From the NCBI GenBank assembly GCA_010093515.1, contig MU001678.1, positions 266,931-330,930 of the forward strand: a stretch of 64,000 bases of DNA. The letters run 5' to 3'. The notes beneath the pieces were generated by a model that saw nothing but the letters and a program-made list of their open reading frames with translations, searched no databases and was not told the DNA's origin. The translations under genes were made by a program, and so were the position numbers. Shown here one piece after another: positions 36,451 through 48,329 of the stretch (position 1 is the first letter of the stretch; every line of letters begins with the position of its first letter). The stretch is from Lineolata rhizophorae (taxonomy: Eukaryota > Ascomycota > Dothideomycetes > Lineolatales > Lineolataceae).

Positions 36451-39159
36451 TCTAGGAGTCGGGCTCTCGAGGTGGGCTGGCGGCGAAGTTTAGCTACCTG
36501 AAGGTGAATGATGAGATCGTTTCCTTTTGAAGAGTTATTATGAGCACATGCCCAGTCATCCTAGTCTCATGCTGTCGAAGTACATGTTTGATTCCTCCCT
36601 ACATATTTCTGGCTGGGTTCGACATGTTTAGTCTTGCTTGTGCATAGATTATGCATGTGAGTAAGATGGGGGTTTCGTTCTTGGACTGTCAGCCGCAGGC
36701 CCGAGTACAAAGACAACAATTAGCATATATAAACGGATAGATCTCATCAGTACAAGCACCCTTTTTATTTTCTTGGCAATTTCTGTAAAACGACCCGTCT
36801 GCATAGAACCTAACGTCCCAATTAGCTGTCCTCATTCATATCGTGACATGCTAGGCTTATCGATGTAGCAGGAAGCGCTTCCGAGACCAGCCCGGCGGCC
36901 AACTTCGAGCTTCCTTTCACCGCCACTGACGGCCTTAGACCCCTCTCATTTGCCGGACCAACGACTACGATGACTCAATAAAAATCAGGGCGGCTCTTAT
37001 AAGCGCTTCTGCCTCCTCCTTGTTGGTCTTCCCGCTAGCGCTATCACTGACCTGTACGACTCACGTTCTCACCTCTAGTAGATGGGAGGAGTGGGAGGGT
37101 TGTTGAGGGGAAGCCGAGGGTATTGTGGGAGTACAGTGAGGGTGGCGAGGGAGAAGGGAGGAGACGAAGTGGGCGGGGAGACGGTGGGCGAGAGGGGGAT
37201 TGATACATAAGGATGCTGGCGGTGGGAATGAATTTGAGCGAATCACAAGTCACGTGAAAGTATTTGGATGAAAGGAGGGTATGCTGTTGATTTGGTGTTT
37301 TCACGACTTTGCGATGGCATCATGGATTGCAGCGCGGGGCTGTAGAAGAGTGGCCGTGAGGGCAGGTGTGGGAGAGCGCTTCTTTTCGCAATGGGCTTGA
37401 AACTTCCCCGGCCTGCGCCGTGCACCGGACCTTTCCGCGAGCACGGGAAAACCCGCTCGTTCATGAGGGCGAGCTAGCATGCTGTACGATTGGCTTCGTT
37501 GGTTCGTTCTTGTTTTATATTAGCGTTGCTTTTTCCTTTAGATTAGAGCGGGTATATCAGCGCGGGTGCAGCAAGTCCATGCGGCCTCCGACCCCAGTAA
37601 TAGCAAGTTTCGGCATGACGATTTTTACGGATTGGCGTGGCCTGCGCAATGCGAGAGGTCAGGACAGCAGGTAGTAGTTTGGAGGTACTGAGATGAGGTG
37701 AGGTGGGTGGACGCTAGGGGCGGACCTAGGTTACCTACGTAGTACTCTGTGCCGGGAGGGTGCGTGGTTGGGACTCTTGGCCGTTGGGCCCTGGGTCCCG
37801 GCCCGGCGCCCTCTGAGAATCGCCGGGCCCCAACCACGGCGCGCCCTGGCCGGGACGGAGGGTTAGTAAGTGAGGCGTGTGGGCTGGCTACAGTGTGCGC
37901 GGGCGTGTGCATTGTACACGCTGCGTAGTATGTGTGATTGCACCGCCTTAGTCGCAGAGCCAGAACCGCCGGATCCCGGCGCCACGCGATCCGGGATGCG
38001 CGCCCGCGCGAACATCACCATGACGAACACCCTCCCTCTGCCCTCTGAGGGCGGCTCGGTGGACGGGCGAGTGAGCGCGCCCCAAACATCGCCGACCGCG
38101 CCTCTTTCTCTTTTGCTCTGCTTTGCCGTCGCCCGCAGGTACATACAAGCAGGTACAGCAGGTACCTCGCTGCGGCGGCGCTGGGGCTCGCGCCGCGCTC
38201 GTGCGCGAGCTGAAGCGACACGTCGCATGTGCCTCGCCGCTCCGGGAAGGCAATGCCGAGTTGCGGGCGCAAAGGAAGGGTTGGCCAGGGCTGAAATCCC
38301 CAGGGCGGAACAGAGGGTGGAGCAGCAGCCGGCCGGCGCGCCGCGTGTGCCACGGCCCGCTGGGCGGTCGTTGCGGTCGCGTTCTAGAAGGCACTTGTGT
38401 TTCGTCGGCGGCGCGTGGTGACATGTGTCGCGTGGGGAGGGCGGAATTGGTCTGTCGTTACGATGCATTGCCGCGCCGATGATGTTAGGCCCAGCGTTAT
38501 TACTGCCCGCCGGGGGCATGTTTGGTTGGACTCATCGTCGGGGCCTCGCGGAGCCGGGGCGAGGACGGTTCGAGTAAGCCCCGCCATCCGGCTCGCAGAC
38601 CCGCGGGGACGACGGTCCAGGCGTCACCTGTGTATTGCCCGGCGGGCAATGTAGCTATGTAGGCACACGATGGCGAGCCGTGGGCGGGCTCCCGGGCGGT
38701 TTGGCCACATACTGCGTACCTGGTCGCCGCTGGGAGGCACGGCGAACCGTGCATGTACACGGCGCGCCAAGGCCCCGAGCAGCCCGCATCCGACGGCGGC
38801 GAACTCTCTCCTCTTACGCCTTGTCACCGCCTTTGCCCCTTCATCTACACCTCCTTCGTTCTCGGGCAGCCGCGCATCGTGACAAACGCCCCGGCAGTCC
38901 GTCCCCCGTCACGTCGACCCGTCACAGCTCGTTGCGCTCTCCCCTCGCCGCCTCCCGGGCCCGCGTCTGCTTGCCGCCTGCCCGCGGCCGAGTCGTCCCC
39001 GAGGTCGCCGCCTTGCCCACATCCCGCCCCGATCTCGCGCGCCGCAGTGTGCTGGGGCTGCCTGGGAACCTAACCCACGTTACTTCCCGCCCACATCGCT
39101 CACAACGCTCTCTTACGCTCACACACATACGGACGCGCGCGCCCCCAGTCTCTCTACCC
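36451..39159. other. Intergenic and GC-rich leader region upstream of SFP1
   Basis: No gene recognised. From about 37700 the DNA is GC-rich and open in several frames on both strands, without family features. The right half probably belongs to the promoter and a long 5' leader of SFP1. A TACGTAGTA word lies at 37736-37744. Two start-stop triplets occur at 38649-38662. Confidence 0.45.
38649..38662 (+). promoter_or_regulatory. Two minimal start-stop uORFs (ATGTAG twice)
   Basis: ATG-TAG occurs at 38649-38654 and again at 38657-38662. If this DNA is in the SFP1 leader, each would be a start codon followed at once by a stop, an element known to stall or dissociate ribosomes. Whether the transcript reaches this far upstream cannot be told from sequence. 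Confidence 0.25.
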
Positions 39160-40041
39160 CTCCAAAAGAAGCGCGCCAGCGTCCACGGGCCCGGAGCGAA
39201 AGAAGCCGCGAAGCTGGATCCATCCGAGCCGACGCAGACGCCGCAGCTGTCCCCTTCGCCGCCGCAGCAGCCCCTCGCCGACGGCGGCAGCAGCAGCAGC
39301 GCAAGCCGCGAGCAGCGCGAATCGACCATTGAGTGCACCCCGCTGCACACGCCGACGACGGCCGCGGCGCCGCACTTCGCACCGGCAGCGCCGACCGCAG
39401 CACCGACGATATCTCTGAAGTACAGTAGCGGCAGGAAGGGCACCACCAGCACCACCAGCACCAGCACCAGCACCAGCACCAGCACCAGCACCAGCACCAC
39501 CGCCGGCCGGCGCCAGCACCAGCAGCCGGCCACCACCTCCGCCACCACCACCAAGCGCGGCGAGAGGGATCCCGCCCTCTTCTCGTGGCTGCGCAGGCCA
39601 GCCGAGGCAGCGCCCGCTAAACCGACGTTGCTACACGTCGCCAACATCGACGAGGCATCGTCCTCGGCCGTAACGTCGCCCTCCTGGTACTGCCCCGAGC
39701 CGGACTACACCGGCGCGCCGTTGTTCGTCGTCGGAGGTCCCGCCGCCCACCACAACCAGCACCAGCACCACCGCCACCGCCACCATCCCTACGACGCCGA
39801 CGCCGTCGTCGTCGCCGACGATAATTACTTGGACACCATCGACACGTTCCCCCTGTTCCCGGACGCCGACACTGCCGTCGACGCCTACGACAAGGACGAG
39901 GATCGCGAGCGCCTCGGCCGCCGCTCTGCATCGCCGCCGCAGCCTCGAAATAACCCACGCCCGGGCATCCCGTCGCCGCACGCGTCGGTGCGCAACCACC
40001 GGTGGGCGCTCGGCTGCGGCCCCTTGGCGACGACTTCCAGC
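39160..40041 (+). other. In-frame coding-like extension 5' of the SFP1 ATG
   Basis: The SFP1 frame stays open for about 1.4 kb upstream of its first ATG, back to about 38635. From roughly 39160 it looks genuinely coding, with C or G in most third positions and protein-like segments such as LFSWLRRPAEAAP and TIDTFPLFPDADTAVDAYD, plus H/Q-rich repeats. There is no in-frame ATG here, so translation would need an upstream spliced exon or a non-AUG start. A plausible acceptor (CCCCAG preceded by CTAACC) lies near 39149. The alternative is a long GC-rich leader that is open by chance. Confidence 0.4.
39441..39500 (+). repeat. ACCAGC hexanucleotide array
   Basis: About ten imperfect tandem copies of ACCAGC would encode an alternating Thr-Ser tract in the frame that continues into SFP1. 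Length polymorphism between strains is likely. Confidence 0.85.
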
Positions 40042-42516
40042 ATGGCCGCCAACGCGCCGTCCCCGATCGACATGTCGTCGGCCTCGGGCGGGCCCCAGCG
40101 CATCAGCTCCGCCTCGCCGCGCTCGAACCTGACGTCGGCCATCCAAGAAGCCGGCCTGCAGCCCGCCGTCGACTTTACCGGCGGCGGTGCCGGCGGCGGC
40201 ATCGGTTCGCGGGGCCAGTCGGGCAGCGAGGGCCGGCTCAGCGTCGGCGGAGGAGGAGGAGCGAGCGGCGCGTTCGGCGCCGGCGGCAATAGCGGCTCCG
40301 GCAGGAACGACTCCATAAGTAATGGCCTCACGGGCTCGTTTTACGGCTCCGGCGCGCGCCCGATTCTGGGCAGGGATAGCAGGCAACGGCGAGAGAGTAA
40401 TACGGGGAGCATGATGGGCGGCATGAGTTGGGGTGGGGTGAGTGTGGGGAGTTGGGTTCGAGATGAGTAAGTGGGGCCTTTCCTTTTTTTTTTTTTTTGT
40501 TCCTCGTCTCCTTTCTCGCTTTCATACCCCTTTGTTCGCTTCAGATATCTGTTTCGCGGTGAGTGGTGTGGGGTTTGTTGTGCGTGTCTGGAACAATCTT
40601 TTTGATCTCGTCTGAAATCCCCCCCCAGCCGGTCCTATATGTTTTGTGAGCTGTTCTGCATGTTGACCGACAACGTCATGTGTAACGCCCAAGCTCGCTT
40701 CCTTTTGGTAGGCGACCGTTTAGTTTAGGCTCAGTGTCTAGTGGCTCACAATTCATATCGGTCCACATTGTTTTCGCTTTTTATGTTGTGCACAAGTGTG
40801 GGCCAATTGGCCTACAGTATTTGGGTTTCTCATTTTTTTTTTTTTTTTTTAGTTCAGGAACCGATTCGTCTCGTCTCATCTTGTGTTTTTCTAAGTAGGG
40901 CCCTAACCTCCAATGACAGCATCATTATGACCGGATCATCACCATACGCCTTCCACCAGTCACCATCCTTCCACTCGTCCTCGTACCTCCCAAAACTTGA
41001 AGCCAACTTCATGAAAGACTTTTCATGTTGTGGCATGACCCTCGAATCCCTGCACGCCTTGCTACAACACTACGAAGAAGCCCACGCCCAAGCCCCCGCC
41101 CAGTCGATACTACAACGCCTCTCCCAGTCCAGCCAGGGGGGCCTCGGCCCCAACTCCGGCAAGAATGCCGCCGGTCCATCCGTAACTTCCGGCATGGATC
41201 CTCAAGCCTTTGCCCAAGGTGCCCCGGGGGCTCATCAGCAACGAGGCTTCAGCAGCAACCCTTTCCAGCAAATGAATGCTCCCACCAGCCACCATGCTGC
41301 GCACGGCAGCAACAACACCCGTTCTCAACTGCCGACAGTGCAGGACATGGACTCACTCGAAGACATGGAACTCGACGACCACGAGCCGCCGACGCCGCAA
41401 CAGCAACAATACCCGAACCAGCAGGGCGGTGGTGCTGGTGGTGCAAGCGGCAGCATGTTCGACCAGACATCACAGCAACCGGGCCAACGCATGACTCCGC
41501 TCAATGTCAACGTTAGCGCCGCTATGCAACACCAAGGTCTCCGCACATCGACGCCGACAACGCCGTCCGCCGGCCACCAAACCCTCAGCCAAAACCCTAT
41601 GGTATCTTCCGTCAACACGCCGACACTCAACGCGCAGCCGCTCCAGACGACAGTGAGCGGCCAGCGAGATCCTACGTCGGCTGGCGCGGGCATGGACCAG
41701 GACATGAGCGGCATGCACGGCCTCTCGATGGACATGGGGGACCAAATGATGCAGGACAGCGGCGGGCCGGGTGGCGCGGGCCGATGGAACATGGACATGG
41801 GCACTTCGGGCGACATGGCGAACCTGACCATCGACGAGCCGGGCCGGCGATTGTTCGCCAACAGCAAGACGGCGCCGACGCAGCGGCAAGGTGGTGGAGC
41901 CGGCGGTGGCGCCCGCGCCGGTGGTGCCGGGAACCTTACGCATCAGCAGCAGCTCCAGCAAGCGATCCAGAGCGGGCAGCTTCCCGGTAACGACCAGGAT
42001 CTGGCCCGCAGGCTGCAGCTGCAGCAGATGCACAATGCGGCGCTGGCCATGGGCGGCTTCCAGCAGGAGGTCAAGCCATTCAGGTGTCCGGTCATCGGGT
42101 GCGAGAAGGCGTACAAGAATCAAAACGGGCTGAAGTATCACAAGCAGGTGAGTTACTTCCCCTTTCCCTAACCTCCACTTGCTGCGGAGAAGACGAATAA
42201 ATGCTAATTAAGCCCCTCTTTCCTTTGGGGCAAGCAGCACGGCCACCAGAACCAGCAGCTCAAGGAGAACGAGGACGGCACGTTCAGCATCGTGGACCCC
42301 GTCACGTCCATCCCGTACCCGGGCACCGTCGGCATGGAGAAGGAGAAGCCCTATCGCTGCGATGTCTGCGGCAAGCGCTACAAGAACCTTAACGGCCTCA
42401 AGTACCACCGCCAGCACTCGCCGCCGTGCAACCCGGACTTGAAGCTCAACCCGGCAAATATCAACGTTGCGGGCGCGGGCTTGCTCGATTTGCAGGATAC
42501 GCCTGGGGTTTTTTGA
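40042..42516 (+). CDS. SFP1: Sfp1-type C2H2 zinc-finger transcription factor
   Basis: Sfp1 is a nutrient- and TOR-responsive activator of ribosomal-protein and ribosome-biogenesis genes and of cell-size control. Three exons: 40042-40466, 40920-42147 and 42238-42516, giving 643 residues from the first in-frame ATG ([13 protein letters not shown]). Family landmarks are [19 protein letters not shown] across intron 1, [21 protein letters not shown] and [13 protein letters not shown]. Two C-terminal zinc fingers follow: [21 protein letters not shown] (from about residue 530) and [19 protein letters not shown] (from about residue 591). Intron 2 splits the first finger before its last histidine (KQ-HGHQNQQ). 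Intron 1 is long (453 nt) with a T-run near its middle. The linker is Q-, G- and M-rich and disordered. The start is uncertain because the frame is open far upstream. Confidence 0.88.
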
Positions 42517-44571
42517 CGATACAAGGGGGCCGATCGGTTCCTCTTTCAACGGTTCCCTTTCCATTTTTGTTTCTTTTTCCTTTGCTTCGGGTTGGGCTTC
42601 TTTGCGATCGGATAATCATTGGGACTTGTAGATTGTCTTTTTCCTTTTTTTTTTTTTTTACTTTTTTCGCCCTTAATGCTTTCTGATCCTTTTTTGGTAT
42701 TGAAAGGTTCTTTCTTTCCGGCTTTTTCCCTGACGGCCGTACCATTAACGGACGTGATATTATCATCCCTTCGGAGTGGAAGCGGACGGGAACCTCATCC
42801 ATCGGATCGGGACTCGCGGTAATGGCGCGTGGCGAGATCACGTGTCGTTCTGGGCTATGGCTCGCGATGCACCTTACCCTGGATTTTGTTGGTCGCGTCC
42901 CTTCGTTGCTTTATCTTTCGAGATTGTCGATACGATTATGCATACGGGGTGGTGTGCTCGCTTTCTTGCCCTAGCAGAGCGGCTGCCAACGGCGACTTCC
43001 GCTGCTCGACCTTTTCAGGCGGGCTGGTAGGTCCTATATTTGCTCTCTTCTCAAAACTAAGTCACCCTAAACTACTTTGTTATTGGTTTCTCTGTCATTA
43101 TTTTCTATATCCGTGGTCCCTGTTACTGGGGTTTACCTCGTTTGCCCACTACTGTTTATTAACTTGTTGGTTGCGCGCAGATATAAAAGTTTGGTGCTTT
43201 TTATTCTTTTTTTCGACAGCGGTTGCCGAGACTACACTACTACTACCCCCATAGACAGGTGTTCCAAGTGTTGAGGGCTTTTGTTTTTCTTGGTTTGAAT
43301 GTGTTTTCCCCTTCTTTCTTTTTTTTTTTTTTTTTTTTGAGTAACTACAAGGAAAGGGCGCGGGAAAAGAGGCGCGGTAATACTGGCCTATAGGAACGGT
43401 CATTTTTTGTCTTTCCTCTTCTTTCCATTTTGTCTCGATCTCTCGGCCTTTACCTTTCCCTTCTTTCTTCTTGTTTTATTCCCTTGAGAAAATGAAGGGC
43501 GTGATAAAAAAGCACACCCACCAAAAAACTTCACTTGTTTCTTTTTGCTAGTTAGGTATGGGAATGGAGAGCCCGGGGGCGCGCTGGGATGGCGAGAGAT
43601 GGATGGGCTTGCGTTGTCCGGTTAGCTCAAATGAAGTGCTTTCACCTCTTGTGCATATTTGATACGTGCAGCTTGCGTACGGAAAGTGAGTGACAGGCCT
43701 TGTGTGTATGGTGGATCGGTGCTAGATGGATTGTTTGTCGGTGCGGCTGCGGTGCTGGACGTGTGTCAATGGATGCTATCTTGGGTATCATCAGGTCCTT
43801 TCAGCTCGTATGCAAGGACCCAATTCTCAACCGTGATGACCTGATCGTGTTGGATAGCACACCTTTGCATGTTTCAAGGGAGAGGATGCTGGATATCAAA
43901 TGTTTCGGGACCCTGCAGTATATGGTGACACTCGGATTGTTGTAGTTGCACCGCTTATTCTCGGCATCCTCGAACTCCTAGCCCCGTCAAGTAGCTTTAG
44001 AATATTCGAGCCACTGAAGCTTGTTATGTGCGGAAGCTGGTTCAAAGTCAGATTCTGCTGGAGTTACGTCCTATACACTCTGGTTTAGCTGCACTGTTTC
44101 CTTGCCAAAGAGGAATAATGCGAGCAGTCTGTAGCTTTGTCGGCCAGGATATCGATAGGCTCTGTCTTTTAGGTTAGCCAGCAAGAGTTCCAGCCGCTCG
44201 TCTAGTCATTTAAAATGGCCAGCAAATCCTCCAGTAGGTGGTGAGGGCACAGACCACGAGTATAACTGAGGTCTGAAACCTTGGTCTTTGTGCGCTGATT
44301 TAAAGGGCGGTGGACTAGTTGACTACTTTTATTGTCACGCATAGCATGTTATGCCCTTCAGCTGATAGAAGACACCACAAATACTAGAATAAATACAACT
44401 TCTTATAACGCATATAATAGAAACCTTCACACGATGAGCGAGATAGTAGACGGGGTACGAAGTTTATTCGATTGGACCAAGTACTAACTATTTGCCGGGT
44501 ACACCATGCTCACAATCACGTCCCATATACAGCTTCTAGGGCTCCTACACAATTACGAACTGACCTACAAC
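42517..44571. other. Intergenic between convergent SFP1 and DLD1
   Basis: No gene recognised. The first kilobase is rich in T tracts (for example 42641-42659 and 43317-43339), as expected for a fungal 3' untranslated and termination region. The remainder has only short unassigned frames. Confidence 0.5.
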
Positions 44572-46751
44572 CTACCATTCCTGCACCTCACCTTTCTTCG
44601 GCGGTTCCATTCGCACAATCTTGTCGCAGTTAAGCAAGCAGAGAGGATCGAACGCCAATTTAAGCTAGCAGAAAACCAGCAGAGGTCGATATCAGCATTG
44701 TCCCCCCTAATTAAATTCGGGCACGGGATGTTTTTCCACTCACTTTGCGCATCGCGTCCACCGTAGCCAAGCCGACCTCATGCTCGAGATAGTCGCGCTT
44801 GACCAAGCCCACGCCGTGCTCACCGGTCGCCGTGCCCTCGAGCTCTATGGCTCGCTTGACCATGCGATGCACGACCTCTTCGGCCGTGTGGCGTTCCTTT
44901 TCGTTGTAGATGAGGATCGCTGTTCAGGGCTGCATCAGCGCACCCGATCCCCAGCATATCTATGCAAGCACAGCAGACGAAGGGGGGAAAACCCACAGTG
45001 AAAGTTCCCATCCCCCACATGTCCTACAATGGTCCCCATCAGTCCGCTCTCCTTCATATCCCTCTTCGTCTCCTCTACGATCGTCGGCAACTTGCTGATG
45101 GGCACCGCCACGTCCGTCGTCCACATGCGATCCTCATGGCTCCTCTTCTGCGCCATGACACTCCACAGCGCGTCCTTCCTGGCGCTCCACAGCTCCTCCG
45201 CCTCCGCGTCGCTCCTCGCGAACTCGAAACTCTTGCTGCCCGCCCCTTTCGCCAGCCGCTGCACCATGGCCACGTGCTCCTTCACGCTCTGCGGCGTGCC
45301 GGCGAACTTGAAGAAGAGCGTGGGCGACTGGGCCCAGTGGCGCCGCGTGGCGCCCGCCTGGTTGATGCAGCGCATCTGCTCGTCGTCGAGGATCTCGACG
45401 GCGGCGATGGGGACCCCCGCGCCGACGACGCGGTAGACGCAGTCGGCGGCGTGGCGGACCGAGGGGAAGGCGCACACAGCGACGCTGGTGCTGGCCGGCC
45501 GCGGCGTCACCTTGAGCGTGGCCTCGGTGACAAGACCGAGGGTGCCCTCGGAGCCGATGAAGGCGCGCGTGAGGTCGTAGCCGGCGGAGCTCTTGCGGGG
45601 CCGCTGGCGCGTGCGGATGACAGTGCCGTCGGCCAGCACCACGGTGAGGCTGAGCACCCACTCGCGCATCGTGCCGTAGCGGTAGGCGTTGGTGCCCGAG
45701 CAACCCGTGCCGACCATTCCGCCGATCATGGCGCCGGGGCCCGGGTCCGGTGGGAAGAAGAGGCCGTGCTCGGCCAGCTCCTCGTTCAGGTGCTCCCAGC
45801 CGACCGCCGGCTGCACCACCACGTCCAGGTCCTCCTTGTGCAGCGCCACCACCTTGTCCATGTGGCAGAAGTCGATGCACACGCCCCCACGCGTCGCCGC
45901 GAAGTGGCCCTCCAGCGACGTGCCCCCAGAGTACGCCGTCACCGGGATCCGCCTGATATGGCACACCTTCATGAGCCTAGAGACTTGCTCCGTGGTAGAC
46001 GGGCGCACGACGGCGAAGGGCACCTCGCTGGCCGGGTTGTCGTGCGAGGACCAGTCCGAACCGGCGTGGGCGTGGGCGTCGTCGGCCGACGTCGACACGT
46101 TCTCCGCGCCCACGATGTCGCAGAAGTCGACCCAGGCCGCCTGCATATTGGACTGCGATACGTTATGCTGCGGCGGCTTGACCGTATCGAGGGGCGCCGT
46201 GGAGTCCGGCTTAGGGTCCGAGGGGTTCGCGCGGCCCAGGAACCAGCCGAAGAACATGAAGGCGACGAGGCCTGGCGAAGTGTCGACGGTTAGTTCGACC
46301 CCTACCACTCGAAGGGACAGCGTTTCCCTCGTGGCGTTGGAAAGGACGCACCCATCATAGTCGACAGACTCTTCTTCCGCCCGTCAAAGTCGGCCCACTC
46401 CGCCGCCCCGCCCTCCTCCGGATTGAACTGCCTCCGGAACTCCTTCTCGCGCCTCACCCGCTCCGTCGTGCTCGTAAACAGCTGCTCCCTGAACGTCGGC
46501 TCTTCGGGGGGTTCGTTCGGGCCCTTCTTGGCCGCCGGCCCCGCCGGCTCCTCGCCGCCGTTCTTCGACCCGCTCGCGTACTCGCGCAGGAACGGCCGCG
46601 ACGCGCCGCGCTGCGCGACCGCTGCTAGCCGCGCGCCCGGCAGCCCGTGGGCCGCCGCATTGCTACTGCCGCATCGCGGACCGAGCTGCTGCCGCGCGCG
46701 TGCGAGCGGCGCCGGGAGTCGCGAGAAGGCGGATACGACGGGGCGCGACAT
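44572..46751 (-). CDS. DLD1: Mitochondrial D-lactate dehydrogenase (cytochrome)
   Basis: An FAD-linked enzyme that oxidises D-lactate to pyruvate and passes electrons to cytochrome c at the mitochondrial inner membrane. Four exons: 46751-46352, 46271-44997, 44919-44744 and 44664-44572, giving 647 residues. The N-terminus is an Arg/Ala/Ser-rich presequence. It is followed by a charged linker and one membrane segment (LVAFMFFGWFLG, joined across intron 1). The PCMH-type FAD-binding domain shows VVRPSTTEQVSRLM, TAYSGGTSLEGH, DPGPGAMIGGMVGTGCSG and RAFIGSEGTLGLVTEATLKV. The C-terminal domain has GHVGDGNFH, completed across intron 2 as FHSILIYNEKE, GEHGVGLVKRDYLEHE and LAFDPLCLLNCDKIVRM. Intron donors GTGCGT, GTGGGT and GTGAGT all keep phase. 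Related D-2-hydroxyacid oxidases cannot be wholly excluded. Confidence 0.92.
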
Positions 46752-48329
46752 GGCCGTGTGTCGTCAGGGTGCTGGCGGCCGGATGGCGGACGCGCGCTCC
46801 CGATCAATTGCGACGGGCTGAAGGAAAGAGCTTTGACCAGAGGCCCCTTAGCGGCCCAGCATGATTGAAGGGCGCGAGGTAGAGACGATGGCGGCAGCGG
46901 TCCGGGCGATGGGAGAACGAGATCCGAGGGTATATGTACGTTGTAGGCACGATGAGAAGCGGAGACGAGCTTCCCAGCAAGCCCCGTCGACGAAGCCAAC
47001 CAGCGCCGCAGACTCGGCCCGAGCCATCTCCGCCGGACTGCCCGCAGAAGCAAACCCGCACGGACGACCGCCCCGAGCGATCGGAGCCAGCCGAGCGCCA
47101 TGCCTCATCGGGGAACGCGACGCCCGCAGCAGCGTCCTGCGGGGACCGCCCGGCGAGAAGGGTCTGGCTCTCCGCCTGCAGAGTGCAGACTCGTTGTAGA
47201 TATCATTGGGCCAAGGCGCGACCTGGCGAGCAGTGGGACTGGACGATTGGCTACCGGTACGGCACCGAGGTCTTGTCGTAGGAATGTCGAAATTCCATGA
47301 GTGGCCTGGACTTCTTTTAAAAGCTGGGCAAGCACATGGAGTTTCATGGGCGATAGCGAGTGTGATCGAGGTGGATATTGTGTCACACCACCATGCTTCA
47401 TGTTTACGAACGCCATGGAGGCAGGCCAAGAGATGAAGACTCTTCCCTATCGAAAAATAATTTCACGTCCGCACGGCCCTCTTGCAGAGCGGAGACTAAC
47501 GCAAAATGGGCGGAAAAGTTCGATTCATTGCTTGGAATTCATCATCTGAGTTGCGTCGAGCGATATAGAAGGCGAGGATACGACGGAGCTGGAGAACGAA
47601 AAACGCAGCGCGACGTAGCGAGCAAGCAAAGCAAAGCATAGGATTGGAAAAATAATGATCCAAATATGGATGCCCATATGATCCAAACGCAAGGACGAAC
47701 GTATCCCACCTAAGCGCCTGGGGCAAAGAAATCCGTAGACGCGCTTCGTCGTCGAAAAATCCAAGAACATGATCAAAAAACACCGTCTCAAATGAAGACG
47801 CCAATCCCCGAAAAGCAAGTTTCCCCCGAAACCGAAAGAACCAACGTCACCAAAAGAAGCGCAAAGCTAGCCGCGAAACCCAGAAGAGCAGATCAAAAGA
47901 AGCCTCAGCCCTGCGCTCAGCAACGACCGGCGGGAGAGAGAAAGTAAATGTTTGTGCGAAGGCATATCTCGTAAATTCGAAGAGTGATGCAAATAAGCCA
48001 AAGCGGCCACTCAAGCCGCGCCTCAAAAAGGAAAAGCAAAAGCCAAATGGAGCGTAGAAATAATGAACTGTAGAGCCAACCTGCCCCAAGGCAGTTCTAT
48101 GCCGCGAAACGAGCCGTGTGCTAGAGCAAGAAATGAACAAAGCTGAAGAGCAGCGTGACCGTAGTCGTTGGCGAACTGAAACCCCCGTGAAACCCCCGTA
48201 AAACCAAGAGCCATATCCACAGGAGAGGGAGTACGCCCCATAAAGAGCAAAAGAAGAACGCCGTGATTCTTGCAAAAATCCCCTCGAATTGAAAAGAGCA
48301 AAAAAAAAAAAAAAAGAGGTTCTTAGAAA
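46752..48329. other. DLD1 upstream region and 3' flank of the next gene
   Basis: No gene recognised. The first 450 bases are GC-rich and form the DLD1 promoter side. The part from about 47440 is A-rich on the plus strand, with an A run at 48299-48315 close to the stop codon of the minus-strand gene that follows; it is probably that gene's 3' untranslated region. Confidence 0.45.

Noticed and set aside
38922-40386. Long minus-strand frames opposite the SFP1 extension
   Set aside because: Antisense shadows of a strongly GC3-biased frame; low-complexity Val/Leu and Ala/Gly/Arg repeats reflect the ACCAGC array and GC bias.
44962-46293. 443-codon plus-strand frame across DLD1
   Set aside because: Antisense shadow of the well-supported DLD1 exon; composition rich in R, H and A with no motif.
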